A stretch of 52,047 nt of DNA from Ruminococcaceae bacterium UBA7217 (GCA_002490425.1 DKTZ01000053.1:11536-63582), one strand, 5' to 3'. Numbered from the stretch's first letter, positions 16,866-25,249 are shown. Numbers and translations are program-made. Notes: a model not told the origin generated them from the letters alone.

Positions 16866-17609
16866 TTATTTACAGAAAAGCGGTAACGGCAAAAGAGTTG
16901 CCGCCAACGCAAACTGTCCTAAATAATAAAGCGTGTGATTTATTACAACATTCGTACCTGTATTGCCGCCTTTTTTAAAATATATTGTTGACAGAACCAA
17001 ATCCGAAAGAAGAAACGCCACAGCGCCGACGGACAGAAGAATTGTATTTCTCGAAAAATCGTTTACAACCATACTGAAAATTGAAAGGAACGCCGTCATA
17101 GCAACAAAGAATGAGTAAACGGCAACAATTTTTCTGTATTTACCGTAATCAAGCTTCATAAGTTTTTCCGTAAGAATTACGCCGACTGCCAAAACCGCTG
17201 AAATTATACAGCACAGTGCAAAATGCTTCGGCTTTAATGTATACTGATTTATAATTGCGGCACAAAAGAAAACGTGCCCCGCCATAAAGCTTATAAACCC
17301 TGAATAAAGAAAAATATTGCTGTCTTTATCGTAGCAATATTTAAGGTCAAGCCAAATGTCTCCAAGCAGGCTAAAAATAAAGCCTAAAATCATTAAAGCG
17401 CCGTACACGAACTGCTTTTTCGGAATCATTTCCTCGCTGTTAATTGAAAAAGCCAGCGATGCAAACGCCGTACCGATAAAGCACATTGACGCACCCGCCT
17501 TGCAATACATTGCAGGAAGTCCGCCTTTTTTCACACGCAAAATCAAAAATGCAACCGTCGTAAGCACGCCGACTACGATAACCGCCGGGAAAATATAATC
17601 CATTATCAT
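16866..17609 (-). CDS. YhhN/TMEM86 family membrane protein (lysoplasmalogenase-like)
   Basis: The 247-residue protein has about eight membrane segments and matches the YhhN family (PF07947). Its conserved regions include LLGDIWLDLKY (about residue 84), a FMAGHVFFCAAI segment (about 108) and FLLSDLVLSTIYF (about 200). Animal members (TMEM86) hydrolyse lysoplasmalogen vinyl ethers; many anaerobic Clostridia make plasmalogens, which would fit but is not proven here. The ATG at 17609 is preceded by GGAGGGG at 8 bases. It is upstream of and probably co-transcribed with the GPH symporter. Confidence 0.82.
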   Translation of the reverse strand: MIMDYIFPAVIVVGVLTTVAFLILRVKKGGLPAMYCKAGASMCFIGTAFASLAFSINSEEMIPKKQFVYGALMILGFIFSLLGDIWLDLKYCYDKDSNIFLYSGFISFMAGHVFFCAAIINQYTLKPKHFALCCIISAVLAVGVILTEKLMKLDYGKYRKIVAVYSFFVAMTAFLSIFSMVVNDFSRNTILLSVGAVAFLLSDLVLSTIYFKKGGNTGTNVVINHTLYYLGQFALAATLLPLPLFCK

Positions 17610-17644
17610 ACGTGTCCCCTCCTAAAAATTCCCATAAAACAATT

Positions 17645-17680
17645 ATACTGATAATTGCACGAAAATACAATTATCAGTAT
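17645..17680 (-). terminator. 13-bp perfect inverted repeat, probable terminator of the DUF6472 gene
   Basis: ATACTGATAATTG at 17645-17657 pairs perfectly with CAATTATCAGTAT at 17668-17680 across a 10-base loop. On the minus strand it is followed by AATTGTTTT, a weak U-tract. It could equally be a protein-binding site in the YhhN leader. Confidence 0.5.
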
Positions 17681-17705
17681 AGACAAAAACATATCGGTCT
17701 TTTAG

Positions 17706-17882
17706 TCAGTTTTGCTTGCGCACAACGCCGTATTCGTCATCTAATCGGTAATACGGACAGTTATAATCGGAATATGAAAGAAAACGCACCATTTCATCTT
17801 CATCCAAGGATACATCACAGCAGTATTCTTCTGTTTCGTCATCATAATAATAATTTGCACAGGTTTCACAGTTTGTTGCCAC
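17706..17882 (-). CDS. small cysteine-rich DUF6472-like protein
   Basis: The real start is probably GTG at 17882, placed by GAGGTG 6-7 bases upstream; the open frame begins 57 bases earlier without a binding site. The 58-residue product has NCETCANYYYDDE near its start, then YCCDVSLDEDEM and NCPYYRLDDEYGVVRKQ. The five cysteines, the acidic LDEDEM stretch and the C-terminal pattern match the small DUF6472 proteins common in Clostridia. The cysteines may bind metal, but no function is known. It is divergent from the ABC ATPase gene. Confidence 0.75.
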   Translation of the reverse strand: MATNCETCANYYYDDETEEYCCDVSLDEDEMVRFLSYSDYNCPYYRLDDEYGVVRKQN

Positions 17883-17960
17883 TTTGGTCACCTCTTTGCT
17901 TAATACTTGAATCTTATCACAAATAAAATCTGTTATCAATAAAAATTCACATTTTATTCA

Positions 17961-17989
17961 TTGACTAACAGGTTTAATTGAATTAAAAT
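17961..17989 (+). promoter_or_regulatory. sigma-A promoter of the ABC ATPase gene
   Basis: TTGACT at 17961-17966 and TAAAAT at 17984-17989 are separated by 17 bases, about 30 bases before the ATG. Confidence 0.75.
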
Positions 17990-18020
17990 ATTACCATAAC
18001 TTTCTAAGGTCGGTGAAATT

Positions 18021-18716
18021 ATGAGTCTTGTTGAGGTAAAGAATCTTTACAAAATATACAATCCCGGTGAAAATGAGGTAAGAGCGCTTGACGGCATTAA
18101 CCTTACTGTTGAAAAAGGCGAGTTTTTGGCAATTGTAGGTCAGTCAGGCTCAGGCAAATCCACCTTTATGAATATGATAGGACTTCTTGATGTACCCACC
18201 TCGGGAACATATCTGCTTGACGGAATTGACGTTTCAAGTATGACTGATGATGAGCTTTCCGAAATCCGCAACAAAGAAATCGGCTTTATCTTCCAAGGCT
18301 TTAACCTTATTTCCAATCTCAGTGCAATTGAAAATGTTGAGTTGCCTCTTGTTTACAGGGGTATGAAAAAAGAAGAACGGCATAAACTGGCGGTTGACGC
18401 ACTCGAAAGAGTGGGCCTTTCACACAGACTTAACCATTTGCCCAAGCAAATGTCCGGCGGTCAGCAGCAAAGAGTTGCAATTGCAAGAGCGGTTGCGGCA
18501 CGCCCCCCTATTATTCTTGCTGACGAGCCCACAGGCAACCTTGACAGCCACTCGGGAGTTGAGGTTATGAAAATTCTTCACGAGCTGCACCGTGAGGGCA
18601 GAACAATTATCCTTATAACACACGACAACGAAATTGCAACAGAAGCTCAAAGAGTAATCCGTATTCAAGACGGACAGATTATTGCGGATTATCTTAACGA
18701 AGAAGCAGAACAATGA
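18021..18716 (+). CDS. ABC transporter ATP-binding protein, LolD/MacB-like
   Basis: The 231-residue ATPase belongs to the group that pairs with FtsX/MacB-type permeases for lipoprotein, peptide or antibiotic extrusion. All motifs are intact: Walker A GQSGSGKST (about residue 40), Q-loop FIFQGFNLI, signature MSGGQQQRVAIARA, Walker B IILADEPTGNLD and the H-loop ITHD. No permease gene follows: the next gene is an unrelated phosphoesterase behind a terminator. The partner must therefore be encoded elsewhere, or the permease gene was lost here. Confidence 0.92.
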   Translation: MSLVEVKNLYKIYNPGENEVRALDGINLTVEKGEFLAIVGQSGSGKSTFMNMIGLLDVPTSGTYLLDGIDVSSMTDDELSEIRNKEIGFIFQGFNLISNLSAIENVELPLVYRGMKKEERHKLAVDALERVGLSHRLNHLPKQMSGGQQQRVAIARAVAARPPIILADEPTGNLDSHSGVEVMKILHELHREGRTIILITHDNEIATEAQRVIRIQDGQIIADYLNEEAEQ

Positions 18717-18773
18717 GTATTTTGCATAAATAAAAACCTTTTTCTTTATGTAATACTGAGAAAAAAACAAAAG

Positions 18774-18798
18774 CGCCATTGTTTTTATGGCGTTTTTT
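18774..18798 (+). terminator. terminator of the ABC ATPase gene
   Basis: CGCCAT at 18774-18779 pairs with ATGGCG at 18787-18792 and is followed by six T. Confidence 0.7.
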
Positions 18799-18807
18799 CA
18801 TTTTTTA

Positions 18808-18816
18808 TGTTATAAT
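18808..18816 (+). promoter_or_regulatory. extended -10 promoter of the phosphoesterase gene
   Basis: TGT-TATAAT at 18808-18816 is an extended -10 element (TGn before TATAAT). No good -35 is visible because the preceding terminator occupies that place. The gene starts 40 bases later behind AGCGGAGGG. Confidence 0.55.
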
Positions 18817-18856
18817 ATCAAAATATTAAAAAATTATTAAAAGCGGAGGGTTATTT

Positions 18857-21800
18857 ATGAAAAAGCATTTCTCGAGAAAGCTTCTTTGCGTTATCGTTGC
18901 AATTTTAATTGCGGCGGCAAATTTGCCTTTCTATGCTCTTGCCGCGGATTCGGCAGGAAAACTTAATTTGGGAATTATCAGCGATATTCATTATTTTGCT
19001 CCTGAAAAAATCAGCGGCAATATGGCGGATTTCATTGAATTTTCCAAGCTTAACAACTCGTCAACTTTCTTAGCGGACGCCGCAGTTGACTGTGCTTTTG
19101 CCACATTCAAACAGCAAGCGGCGGCAGGCGAGCTTGACTTTGTGCTTATCCCAGGCGACTTAACACGCAACGGCGAAAAAGCGGGTCATCTTGCATTTGC
19201 CAAAAGACTTCGTCAATTTGAGCAGGAAACAGGCGTTCCGGTATATGTTATCAACGGTAACCACGACATTAACAATCCCCGTGCCGCAATGTTTGACGGT
19301 GAAGCCTATGTTGAGGACACACCCACAACTCAGGACGATTTCCGTGAAATATACAAGGAATTCGGCTATGACGAGGCTTTGAGCACATACACTCCACCCG
19401 AAGGTGCAAAAGCAGGCGCACTTTCATACACCGCTAACCTCGGTGACAAATACCGTCTTATCGCTCTTGACGGCGGACGTTATACTGCCGACAATACGGA
19501 CAAGGGCGACGACGTTCAGGAAACCGCAGGCTCATTTACGGAAGACCTTTTGAAATGGGCTGTTAACGAATGTAAAAAAGCGGAGGCCGAGGGCAGAATT
19601 GTTATCGGTATGAACCACTTTAACATTGTTCCGCATTTTGAAACAGAGGCTGATATTTTTGAGGCTTTCGTTCTTAAAGAGTGGGAGAGAATGGCTGACA
19701 CACTTGCCGACGCAGGTATGCACTATATGATTTCAGGCCATTTACATTCACACGATGTTGCTGAATATGTAAGCGACAACGGTGAAAAGATAACCGATAT
19801 TGCAACCGCTTCACTTATCAACTACCCGAATATGTTCAGAACTCTTAAGTTCTCTTCTCAGGGCACAAAAAATGTTAAATGCGAATACATTTCACACGAT
19901 ATTGACGAGACAGTTCCCGTTGTACTTAATGGAGTAGAGCAGGCAAAGCCGTTTAAAAACACTTGCTTCGGAATTAACTTCGGTGAAGGCGGAGTTAAGA
20001 GCTTCGTTATGAATCTGCTCGAATATCAGCTCAAATACGGTTTCGGTGCAGACGCAAAGAAAGCAGGCGGACTTTACAACTATCTTACCCAGAAAATTGA
20101 TTTTGACACTCTGCTTAAAAACGCAATAAACAACGATTTGCTCGGCGAAATTTCTGAAACTGCCGTAAAATCGCTCCTGTTCTCAATCTGTACTCAGGTT
20201 GACAGAATTTATCTCTCAGACCCCGACAATACATTGGCTATTGTTGAGCCGATGGTTGACAAATTACTTGACACTGTAATTGCAGATGTTCCCTGCACAA
20301 AGTTTAAGGACACTCTCGGCTTTGGCAGTAAGGGTGATAAGGGCACAGTTGGCGACCTTGCCTCTACCGTTCTCGCTTATCACTATATGAACAACGAAGA
20401 CCCTGAAAACGACGTATTCCTTAATAATGCCCTTGACCGCTTTAAGAACCATAAAAACGGCGAGATTATTGTTGACGCTCTGTTCACTGTACTCCTTGAC
20501 GACCTTTTACAGAACGAAATCCTTACAAAAATTAAAATTGACCCCATTTCACTCGGCGTAAACGGTGAAAACGGTGAAACAATTCAGGGCCTTGTTGATA
20601 CAATTTTCGGCGGCTTAGGAATTGAAATTGAAGGTATCGGTCTGGGAGAAATTATTTCGCTTATTCTCGGCACAGGCGTTGCAGGTGAAAACGCAGCATT
20701 GAGCGACGCTGTTTATGCGATTCTCGGCGATTATTTAACACAGAGCCAATATGACATTATTGACGATGAATTTTACAGAATACTTAAGGATTTCACTCAC
20801 GACGAAAATCCGAAAAAGCAGGCTGACTACAACGGCATTGCAAGCTATACAGGTAAAACAGCAGTTCCCGCAACAACCGACAATATGCGCCTTCCGAGCA
20901 ACATTGCCGTAACATTCGGGAACGATTCATCAACAACAAAGAATATCTCTTATTACACAAAATACAGCCTTACACGCACGGATATTCAAATTGTTCCCTA
21001 TTCCGAAAATCCCGATTTCAGCAAGGGTTCAACGGTTAAATTCAAATCAGCCGTTAAATGCGAAAAAGCAGAACGCCATTACTCCTGCATAGACCTCGGC
21101 TTTATCGGAATTATTGAACACCCGATTTACATTAACCGCCATTTAATTTCAGTAAGCGGTCTTGAAGCTGGTAAAAAATATTCATACCGTGTCGGCGACT
21201 CGTCACGAGGCTGGTGGAGCAAGCCTGCAGTCCTTGAAACCGCAAGCAACGGCACTGCTTTCAGCTTTGTTCACGCAACCGACCCGCAGTCTGTTAACGA
21301 AACGCAGTATGCGAACAACTGGGCATCAATGCTCGGAACTGCTTTCAGCAATCATAATGCAAAATTCATTCTCAGCACGGGCGATATGGTAGACAACGGC
21401 GGCAATTTCCGTCACTGGCAAAAAATGCTTAATACCGCTTCAGGCACTCTTACAAGCACAACGCTTATGGCGGCGGCAGGCAACCACGAAGCTCTTGAGG
21501 ACTATGCACAGGTTAATAACTATTACCTAACAAATCTTCCGAAGCAGGACACTGCAAGCGGCGCATATTATTCATTTGATTACAACACGGCGCATTTTGC
21601 AGTGCTCAACACAAACGACCTTAACAGCGACGGAACCCTTTCAGATGCACAGCTTCAATGGCTTAAGGACGATATGGCAGCTACCGATAAGGCGTGGAAA
21701 TTTGTTGCTCTTCACAAATCGCCTTATTCAAACGGCGCTCATTTTGACGACAGCGACGTAAAGGCATTGCGCAGTCAGTTTGCAACACTTATGCCGGAGC

Positions 21801-22381
21801 TTGGAATTGACATTGTATTCCAGGGTCACGACCACGTTTATATGCGTACCGATGTATTAAAGGGCAACGAAATTCAGGAAACAGAAACTCAAACCCTTAA
21901 ATATAACGGTCTTGAATACACCTCAAAAATTAAGCCTGACGGCACGGTTTATTCAATCAACGGAACTTCGGGCGTTAAGCACTACACGCCGAAATCTAAC
22001 GACGAAACCAAGAACGCTTTCCCCACTCCCGAAGCAGTTGTTGACATTAAGCTTCCGACTTATTCCTACATTCAGATTGACGGCGGAAACCTTTATTTCG
22101 ACTCCTACGCAGTTGAAAATAACAAAGAAACACGCATTGACTCCTTTGCAATTTCAAAGGTTATCACTCTCCCTGACGGCACTGTTATTGACGGCACAAC
22201 CGGCGGCACACCGTCCGACGACAACAACAATAACGGTAATAATGTAAACGGAAATATTACAGACACATCGGCAACTCAGAATCCGTTTGTAACAACGGTA
22301 ATCGTAATTATTACCGCTCTCGCGTTTACAGCAGCCGTTACAGCATTTGTAATCATTAAACGCCGCCGCGAAGAGATATAG
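18857..22381 (+). CDS. surface-anchored protein with two calcineurin-like phosphoesterase domains
   Basis: The 1174-residue product has a signal peptide (about 1-30, basic MKKHFSRK then a hydrophobic core ending ALAAD) and a C-terminal membrane helix (about 1143-1166) followed by KRRREEI, so it is exported and anchored. Domain one (about 36-330) is a metallophosphoesterase with SDIHYF, PGDLTRNG, GNHDINN and GHLHSHD. A middle region (330-675) has no family I recognise. A purple-acid-phosphatase-like N-terminal beta domain (about 677-800) precedes a second phosphoesterase domain (about 800-1010) with GDMVDNG, GNHEALED, LHKSPYS and GHDHVYMR. A low-complexity DDNNNNGNNVNGN linker leads to the anchor. 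Both metal-site sets look complete. Substrates are unknown; scavenging phosphate from organic esters is a plausible role. Confidence 0.9.
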   Translation: MKKHFSRKLLCVIVAILIAAANLPFYALAADSAGKLNLGIISDIHYFAPEKISGNMADFIEFSKLNNSSTFLADAAVDCAFATFKQQAAAGELDFVLIPGDLTRNGEKAGHLAFAKRLRQFEQETGVPVYVINGNHDINNPRAAMFDGEAYVEDTPTTQDDFREIYKEFGYDEALSTYTPPEGAKAGALSYTANLGDKYRLIALDGGRYTADNTDKGDDVQETAGSFTEDLLKWAVNECKKAEAEGRIVIGMNHFNIVPHFETEADIFEAFVLKEWERMADTLADAGMHYMISGHLHSHDVAEYVSDNGEKITDIATASLINYPNMFRTLKFSSQGTKNVKCEYISHDIDETVPVVLNGVEQAKPFKNTCFGINFGEGGVKSFVMNLLEYQLKYGFGADAKKAGGLYNYLTQKIDFDTLLKNAINNDLLGEISETAVKSLLFSICTQVDRIYLSDPDNTLAIVEPMVDKLLDTVIADVPCTKFKDTLGFGSKGDKGTVGDLASTVLAYHYMNNEDPENDVFLNNALDRFKNHKNGEIIVDALFTVLLDDLLQNEILTKIKIDPISLGVNGENGETIQGLVDTIFGGLGIEIEGIGLGEIISLILGTGVAGENAALSDAVYAILGDYLTQSQYDIIDDEFYRILKDFTHDENPKKQADYNGIASYTGKTAVPATTDNMRLPSNIAVTFGNDSSTTKNISYYTKYSLTRTDIQIVPYSENPDFSKGSTVKFKSAVKCEKAERHYSCIDLGFIGIIEHPIYINRHLISVSGLEAGKKYSYRVGDSSRGWWSKPAVLETASNGTAFSFVHATDPQSVNETQYANNWASMLGTAFSNHNAKFILSTGDMVDNGGNFRHWQKMLNTASGTLTSTTLMAAAGNHEALEDYAQVNNYYLTNLPKQDTASGAYYSFDYNTAHFAVLNTNDLNSDGTLSDAQLQWLKDDMAATDKAWKFVALHKSPYSNGAHFDDSDVKALRSQFATLMPELGIDIVFQGHDHVYMRTDVLKGNEIQETETQTLKYNGLEYTSKIKPDGTVYSINGTSGVKHYTPKSNDETKNAFPTPEAVVDIKLPTYSYIQIDGGNLYFDSYAVENNKETRIDSFAISKVITLPDGTVIDGTTGGTPSDDNNNNGNNVNGNITDTSATQNPFVTTVIVIITALAFTAAVTAFVIIKRRREEI

Positions 22382-22402
22382 ACAAAAATTCCGCAAAGTT
22401 AA

Positions 22403-22565
22403 ACTTATTTGTAGGGGACGATGCCACATCATCCCAGATTGTAGGGACAGCCGACTCGGCTGTCCTTCTTTTATACCGTTTTTTCCTTATAAAAATGAGT
22501 AGGGACAGGTTTCCATGCCTGTCCGTTACAAAGTTGTTTAATTGAATTTATTTCGGCGGGCGGGG
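22403..22565 (+). repeat. three tandem copies of the TTGTAGGG hairpin repeat
   Basis: Copy 1 (22408-22436) has a GGGACGATG/CATCATCCC stem with one mismatch. Copy 2 (22439-22468) has a perfect GGACAGCCG/CGGCTGTCC stem followed by TTCTTTT and may be the phosphoesterase terminator. Copy 3 (22499-22528) has GGACAGG/CCTGTCC. Copy 3 and the copy at 35469-35498 share their 3' flank as well (an AT-rich stretch and then TTTCGGCGGGCG), so the repeat unit is longer than the hairpin, about 70 bases. Confidence 0.75.
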
Positions 22566-22735
22566 GCGAAGATGCGAGTGCCGTCCGGTGGACGAAACGC
22601 ACGAGCATAATGAGGTGAAGAAATAAGGAGTAATGTGAACAGTAGCGAGCAGTACGACTATATTTCTGAGGGGTTACCAGCCGCTACAAAAGCATATTTA
22701 TATTAGTTATAAATTAAACAAATTAAAATTTTCTC
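22566..22735. other. unexplained gene-free stretch upstream of the PadR gene
   Basis: Richer in G and C than other spacers in its first part (22555-22620), with short inverted repeats such as GTCC/GGAC around 22587-22595. I see no gene, RNA family or terminator. A CTGAGGGG fragment near 22666 resembles the end of the second repeat family. The last 50 bases are AT-rich and lead into the PadR promoter. Confidence 0.35.
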
Positions 22736-22797
22736 TTGACAAAGCATATACCTTGTGTTACAATGTATATATGATGCATTGTACTACAATGTATGCA
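22736..22797 (+). promoter_or_regulatory. PadR promoter with three ACAATGTAT half-sites
   Basis: TTGACA at 22736-22741 and TACAAT at 22759-22764 are 17 bases apart. Three half-sites cover the -10 box and the start region: ACAATGTAT at 22760-22768, its inverse ATGCATTGT at 22774-22782, and ACAATGTAT at 22786-22794. The second and third form a perfect CATTGTA-C-TACAATG palindrome (22777-22791). PadR proteins often repress their own promoter through sites of this kind, so autoregulation is likely. Confidence 0.7.
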
Positions 22798-22842
22798 CGA
22801 ATAAAAATCCAACAAAATTCAATCAAAGAAAGGAAAATCACT

Positions 22843-23169
22843 ATGCGATACAGCAAAGAACTTGTAAAAGGCAGTACATCTCTTTTAATTTTGAGTATTC
22901 TCAAAAAAGAGGATTTGTACGGCTACAAAATCATCCGTGAATTAGAGCTCGCCAGCGAAAAGGCATTTGAAATGACCGAGGGCACGCTCTATCCCATTTT
23001 GCACGCCCTTGAAAAAGAGGAAATGCTCGAGTCCTATTGGCAGGAAAAGGACGGCAGAAACAGAAAGTATTATCACATCACAAAAAAAGGTCTTAAAGCA
23101 CTCGCCGAAAAGCAAAAGGAATGGGAGTCCTTCTCCTCCTCTGTCAATAAGGTGCTGAATTATGCGTGA
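22843..23169 (+). CDS. PadR family transcriptional regulator
   Basis: A winged-helix repressor of 108 residues. The start is the ATG at 22843, which has AAAGGAAA 6 bases upstream; the open frame extends 90 bases further without a binding site. The PadR core is clear: LLILSILKKEDLYGYKIIREL, EMTEGTLYPILHALEKEEML and GRNRKYYHITKKGLKAL. It overlaps the next gene by 8 bases. In this family the downstream HAAS-domain membrane gene is usually its target, together with itself. Confidence 0.93.
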   Translation: MRYSKELVKGSTSLLILSILKKEDLYGYKIIRELELASEKAFEMTEGTLYPILHALEKEEMLESYWQEKDGRNRKYYHITKKGLKALAEKQKEWESFSSSVNKVLNYA

Positions 23170-24421
23170 TTCTTCTGACAGAAACGACTACATAAATTCG
23201 GTTTTAGAGCAAATTGACGACAAAACACTGCGCAGAGAAATCAGAAAAGAACTGTCATCTCATATTGACGACCGTGAAGAATATTTCAAGGACTGCGGCT
23301 ACGACGATGAAACCGCCGAAAGAATGGCTGTTGAGCGCATGGGTCCTCCAAAAGATGCTGCCGATGGATTTTCAAAGGTACATAATAAAGCGCATAAAAT
23401 TATCTCTGTAATTTTTGCTCTGCTGTCATCCGGCGGTATGATATTTATTGCATTTATTTGGGCACTGCTCAATATCGACGATTTAACACTGGGCGCAGGG
23501 CTTGACGAAGCTATATTTTTAATATTTCTGTTCAGTCTGTCCGCTCTCGGTAAGAGAAATAACAGCCCGTTTATCTGTTTTATTTCGATACTTGATTTTG
23601 TGATTATCTGTTCGGTTAATTTAATTTTCATCCTCCGTCGCAGTATTAGTTCAATGTGTTCACGAATTGTTTTCAAGCTCGTTTGCCTGTTTACTTTAGA
23701 TTTTAAGAGTATGTCAACTTTTGTTAAGGTGGGCGAAATCACTGTTGCACCGTATATTATCTGTCTTTCTTCAGCTTTTTATTTAGCGGTATTTATACTG
23801 CTCATTTTCATATTCAAAAGCGTGCGTACTCTCAAAGAGCCGACATATACTCTAAAACAGAAGCATTTTACAAACAAAGTATTCAAAACACAGAAAATAT
23901 CTGTACTTTTTATTGCCGCAACTATGCTCATTTTGCCCGTGTTCGGTCCTTATGACAAAGACGAAGGAATGACAGTAAAAACAGGTAACGCCGGATATGG
24001 TTATTATATTACAGTCGCACAGAGCGATACTCCAAAATCCATATCCGAAATTCCCGATAAGGACATAATTGTGTTCGAGCCAAATTATGACTGGAGCGTT
24101 TATATTTTCGATGTTAATTCTTGGACAAGTGATGATACAGAAATAAAAAGCATCACTTCCGTTCGGGAAGATTATTATATCACTCAACATATCTTATCAA
24201 TAAATAAAAATCTCATTACAAAAAAATGCGGAAATAAATTTCAATATAAAGTAGCAAAATTTGATATACCATTGGTTGTCAGCAAAGATTATGTATATGT
24301 TAAATTTGCAGGTAATGATTCGTCCACCGAAAATTGGTACACAGCAGATTCAATCGACAAAATCACCGCCGCAATTGACGATTATAACCAAGTTGAAATT
24401 ACATTCAGCAAAGCAGAATAA
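23162..24421 (+). CDS. HAAS-domain (permease prefix) membrane protein
   Basis: The first 75 residues form the acidic, helical HAAS/permease-prefix domain (EIRKELSSHIDDREEYF and DDETAERMAVERMGPPKD) that regularly follows PadR genes in Firmicutes. Five or so membrane helices follow (about 80-255), then an extracytoplasmic C-terminal region of about 140 residues rich in aromatic and acidic residues. It is translationally coupled to PadR through an 8-base overlap. The general family is secure. The C-terminal part is not recognised and the role is unknown; such genes are thought to act in envelope or transporter regulation. Confidence 0.82.
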   Translation: MRDSSDRNDYINSVLEQIDDKTLRREIRKELSSHIDDREEYFKDCGYDDETAERMAVERMGPPKDAADGFSKVHNKAHKIISVIFALLSSGGMIFIAFIWALLNIDDLTLGAGLDEAIFLIFLFSLSALGKRNNSPFICFISILDFVIICSVNLIFILRRSISSMCSRIVFKLVCLFTLDFKSMSTFVKVGEITVAPYIICLSSAFYLAVFILLIFIFKSVRTLKEPTYTLKQKHFTNKVFKTQKISVLFIAATMLILPVFGPYDKDEGMTVKTGNAGYGYYITVAQSDTPKSISEIPDKDIIVFEPNYDWSVYIFDVNSWTSDDTEIKSITSVREDYYITQHILSINKNLITKKCGNKFQYKVAKFDIPLVVSKDYVYVKFAGNDSSTENWYTADSIDKITAAIDDYNQVEITFSKAE

Positions 24422-24455
24422 AATTTCTTCTCACCGTGTAGAAACAGCCGGTCTC

Positions 24456-24571
24456 GGCTCCCATGCAAGGGGAGCTGTCGAGCGTTAGCGAGACTGAGGG
24501 GTTAATTTTTTAATAGAAAGCTTTATACCCCTCTGTCAACTCCGTTGACATCTCCCCTTTCAGGGGAGACA
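24456..24571. repeat. two converging copies of the multi-hairpin (CCCCTC...GGGGAAGC) repeat
   Basis: Copy one (about 24456-24503) contains GGCTCCC...GGGGAGCT, GTC...GAGAC and GACTGAGGGG. Copy two (about 24527-24571) contains ACCCCTC, GTCAAC/GTTGAC and TCTCCCC/GGGGAGA. They lie in opposite orientation around an AT-rich centre. They are degenerate relatives of the elements at 25054-25163 and 35584-35629. The rest of 24422-24660 shows no gene. Confidence 0.7.
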
Positions 24572-24666
24572 AGAATTTTGTGTTCTAAATAAGTAAAGCG
24601 GCTTTTTTCGGAACGGATGAATTCGTTCCCTGCATAATGACATATCTCCAACACAAAAAATTCCCC

Positions 24667-24695
24667 TTGACTTTAAAATTAAAATTTGATATACT
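24667..24695 (+). promoter_or_regulatory. sigma-A promoter of the pheST T-box transcript
   Basis: TTGACT at 24667-24672 and TATACT at 24690-24695 are separated by 17 bases, just upstream of the T-box leader. Confidence 0.8.
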
Positions 24696-24705
24696 TTATT
24701 TGATA

Positions 24706-24951
24706 CATTAAACGCTGTGACCAAGACAGTAAGCGGTATTTAAATAGCTTTAAAGAGAGCCGTGCCAAAGGCTGAAAGCACGGTAAAGCATAAATACTAT
24801 CTGAATTTCACTTGCGAGCGGTTCTGCTGAAATAAAATTAGGCAGAAACGGGTTGTTCACGTTACAGAACACAGGAGTGTTTGCTTCATGCAAAAAATTG
24901 GGTGGTACCGCGGAATTTTATTCGTCCCTTGTTTTTACAAGGGGCGTTTTT
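24706..24951 (+). ncRNA. T-box leader controlling pheST, phenylalanine specifier
   Basis: This leader senses uncharged tRNA-Phe and lets transcription continue into pheST when charging is low. The T-box core GGGTGGTACCGCG lies at 24900-24912 and the AGAGAG-type element around 24750-24756. The specifier is TTC at 24807-24809 (in CTGAATTTCACTT), a Phe codon, followed by the usual purine. The terminator stem CGTCCCTT/AAGGGGCG (24923-24930 and 24939-24946) with a run of T ends the leader. Unusually, about 300 bases separate the terminator from pheS because a repeat element lies between them. Confidence 0.92.
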
Positions 24952-25053
24952 ATTTACGGTGGGAGCAAGTTACACAGTCAAAGTATGGCAGTAAACACAT
25001 GTAAAATGATAGTTTGCAAATTAAAATTTTTATTATGCGGTAAATACTCAATA

Positions 25054-25163
25054 CACCTCATCCACCGCCAGGGCGGTCCCCCTTCTCCTCAAGGAGAAGG
25101 CGCATATATAAGGCTTCCCCCGAGGGGGAAGCTGTCACGAGGTACGAGTGACTGATGAGGGGT
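25054..25163. repeat. MITE-like multi-hairpin repeat between the T-box and pheS
   Basis: Terminal inverted repeats CACCTCATC (25054-25062) and GATGAGGGG (25154-25162) enclose four consecutive hairpins: CCGCC/GGCGG, CCTTCTCCT/AGGAGAAGG, GCTTCCCCC/GGGGGAAGC and GTCAC/GTGAC. The right half matches the element at 35584-35629 in reverse. A further short hairpin-repeat relative follows at 25184-25204. No reading frame is present. Confidence 0.75.
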
Positions 25164-25249
25164 AAAAACGAATAAATAACGGGTGTGGAAACTCGCCCTA
25201 CACAGTACAAAAAAGCTGTATTTAATATACCATTGAAAGGGTTGATTAT

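Noticed and set aside
22753..22842. Extended N-terminus of the PadR protein
   Set aside because: The upstream part has no ribosome binding site and would overlap the promoter -10 and operator; the ATG at 22843 has a good site and gives the standard PadR start.
24456..25163. CRISPR array suggested by repeated hairpin-like units
   Set aside because: Repeats are not of constant length or spacing, are partly inverted relative to each other, and no cas gene is in the window.
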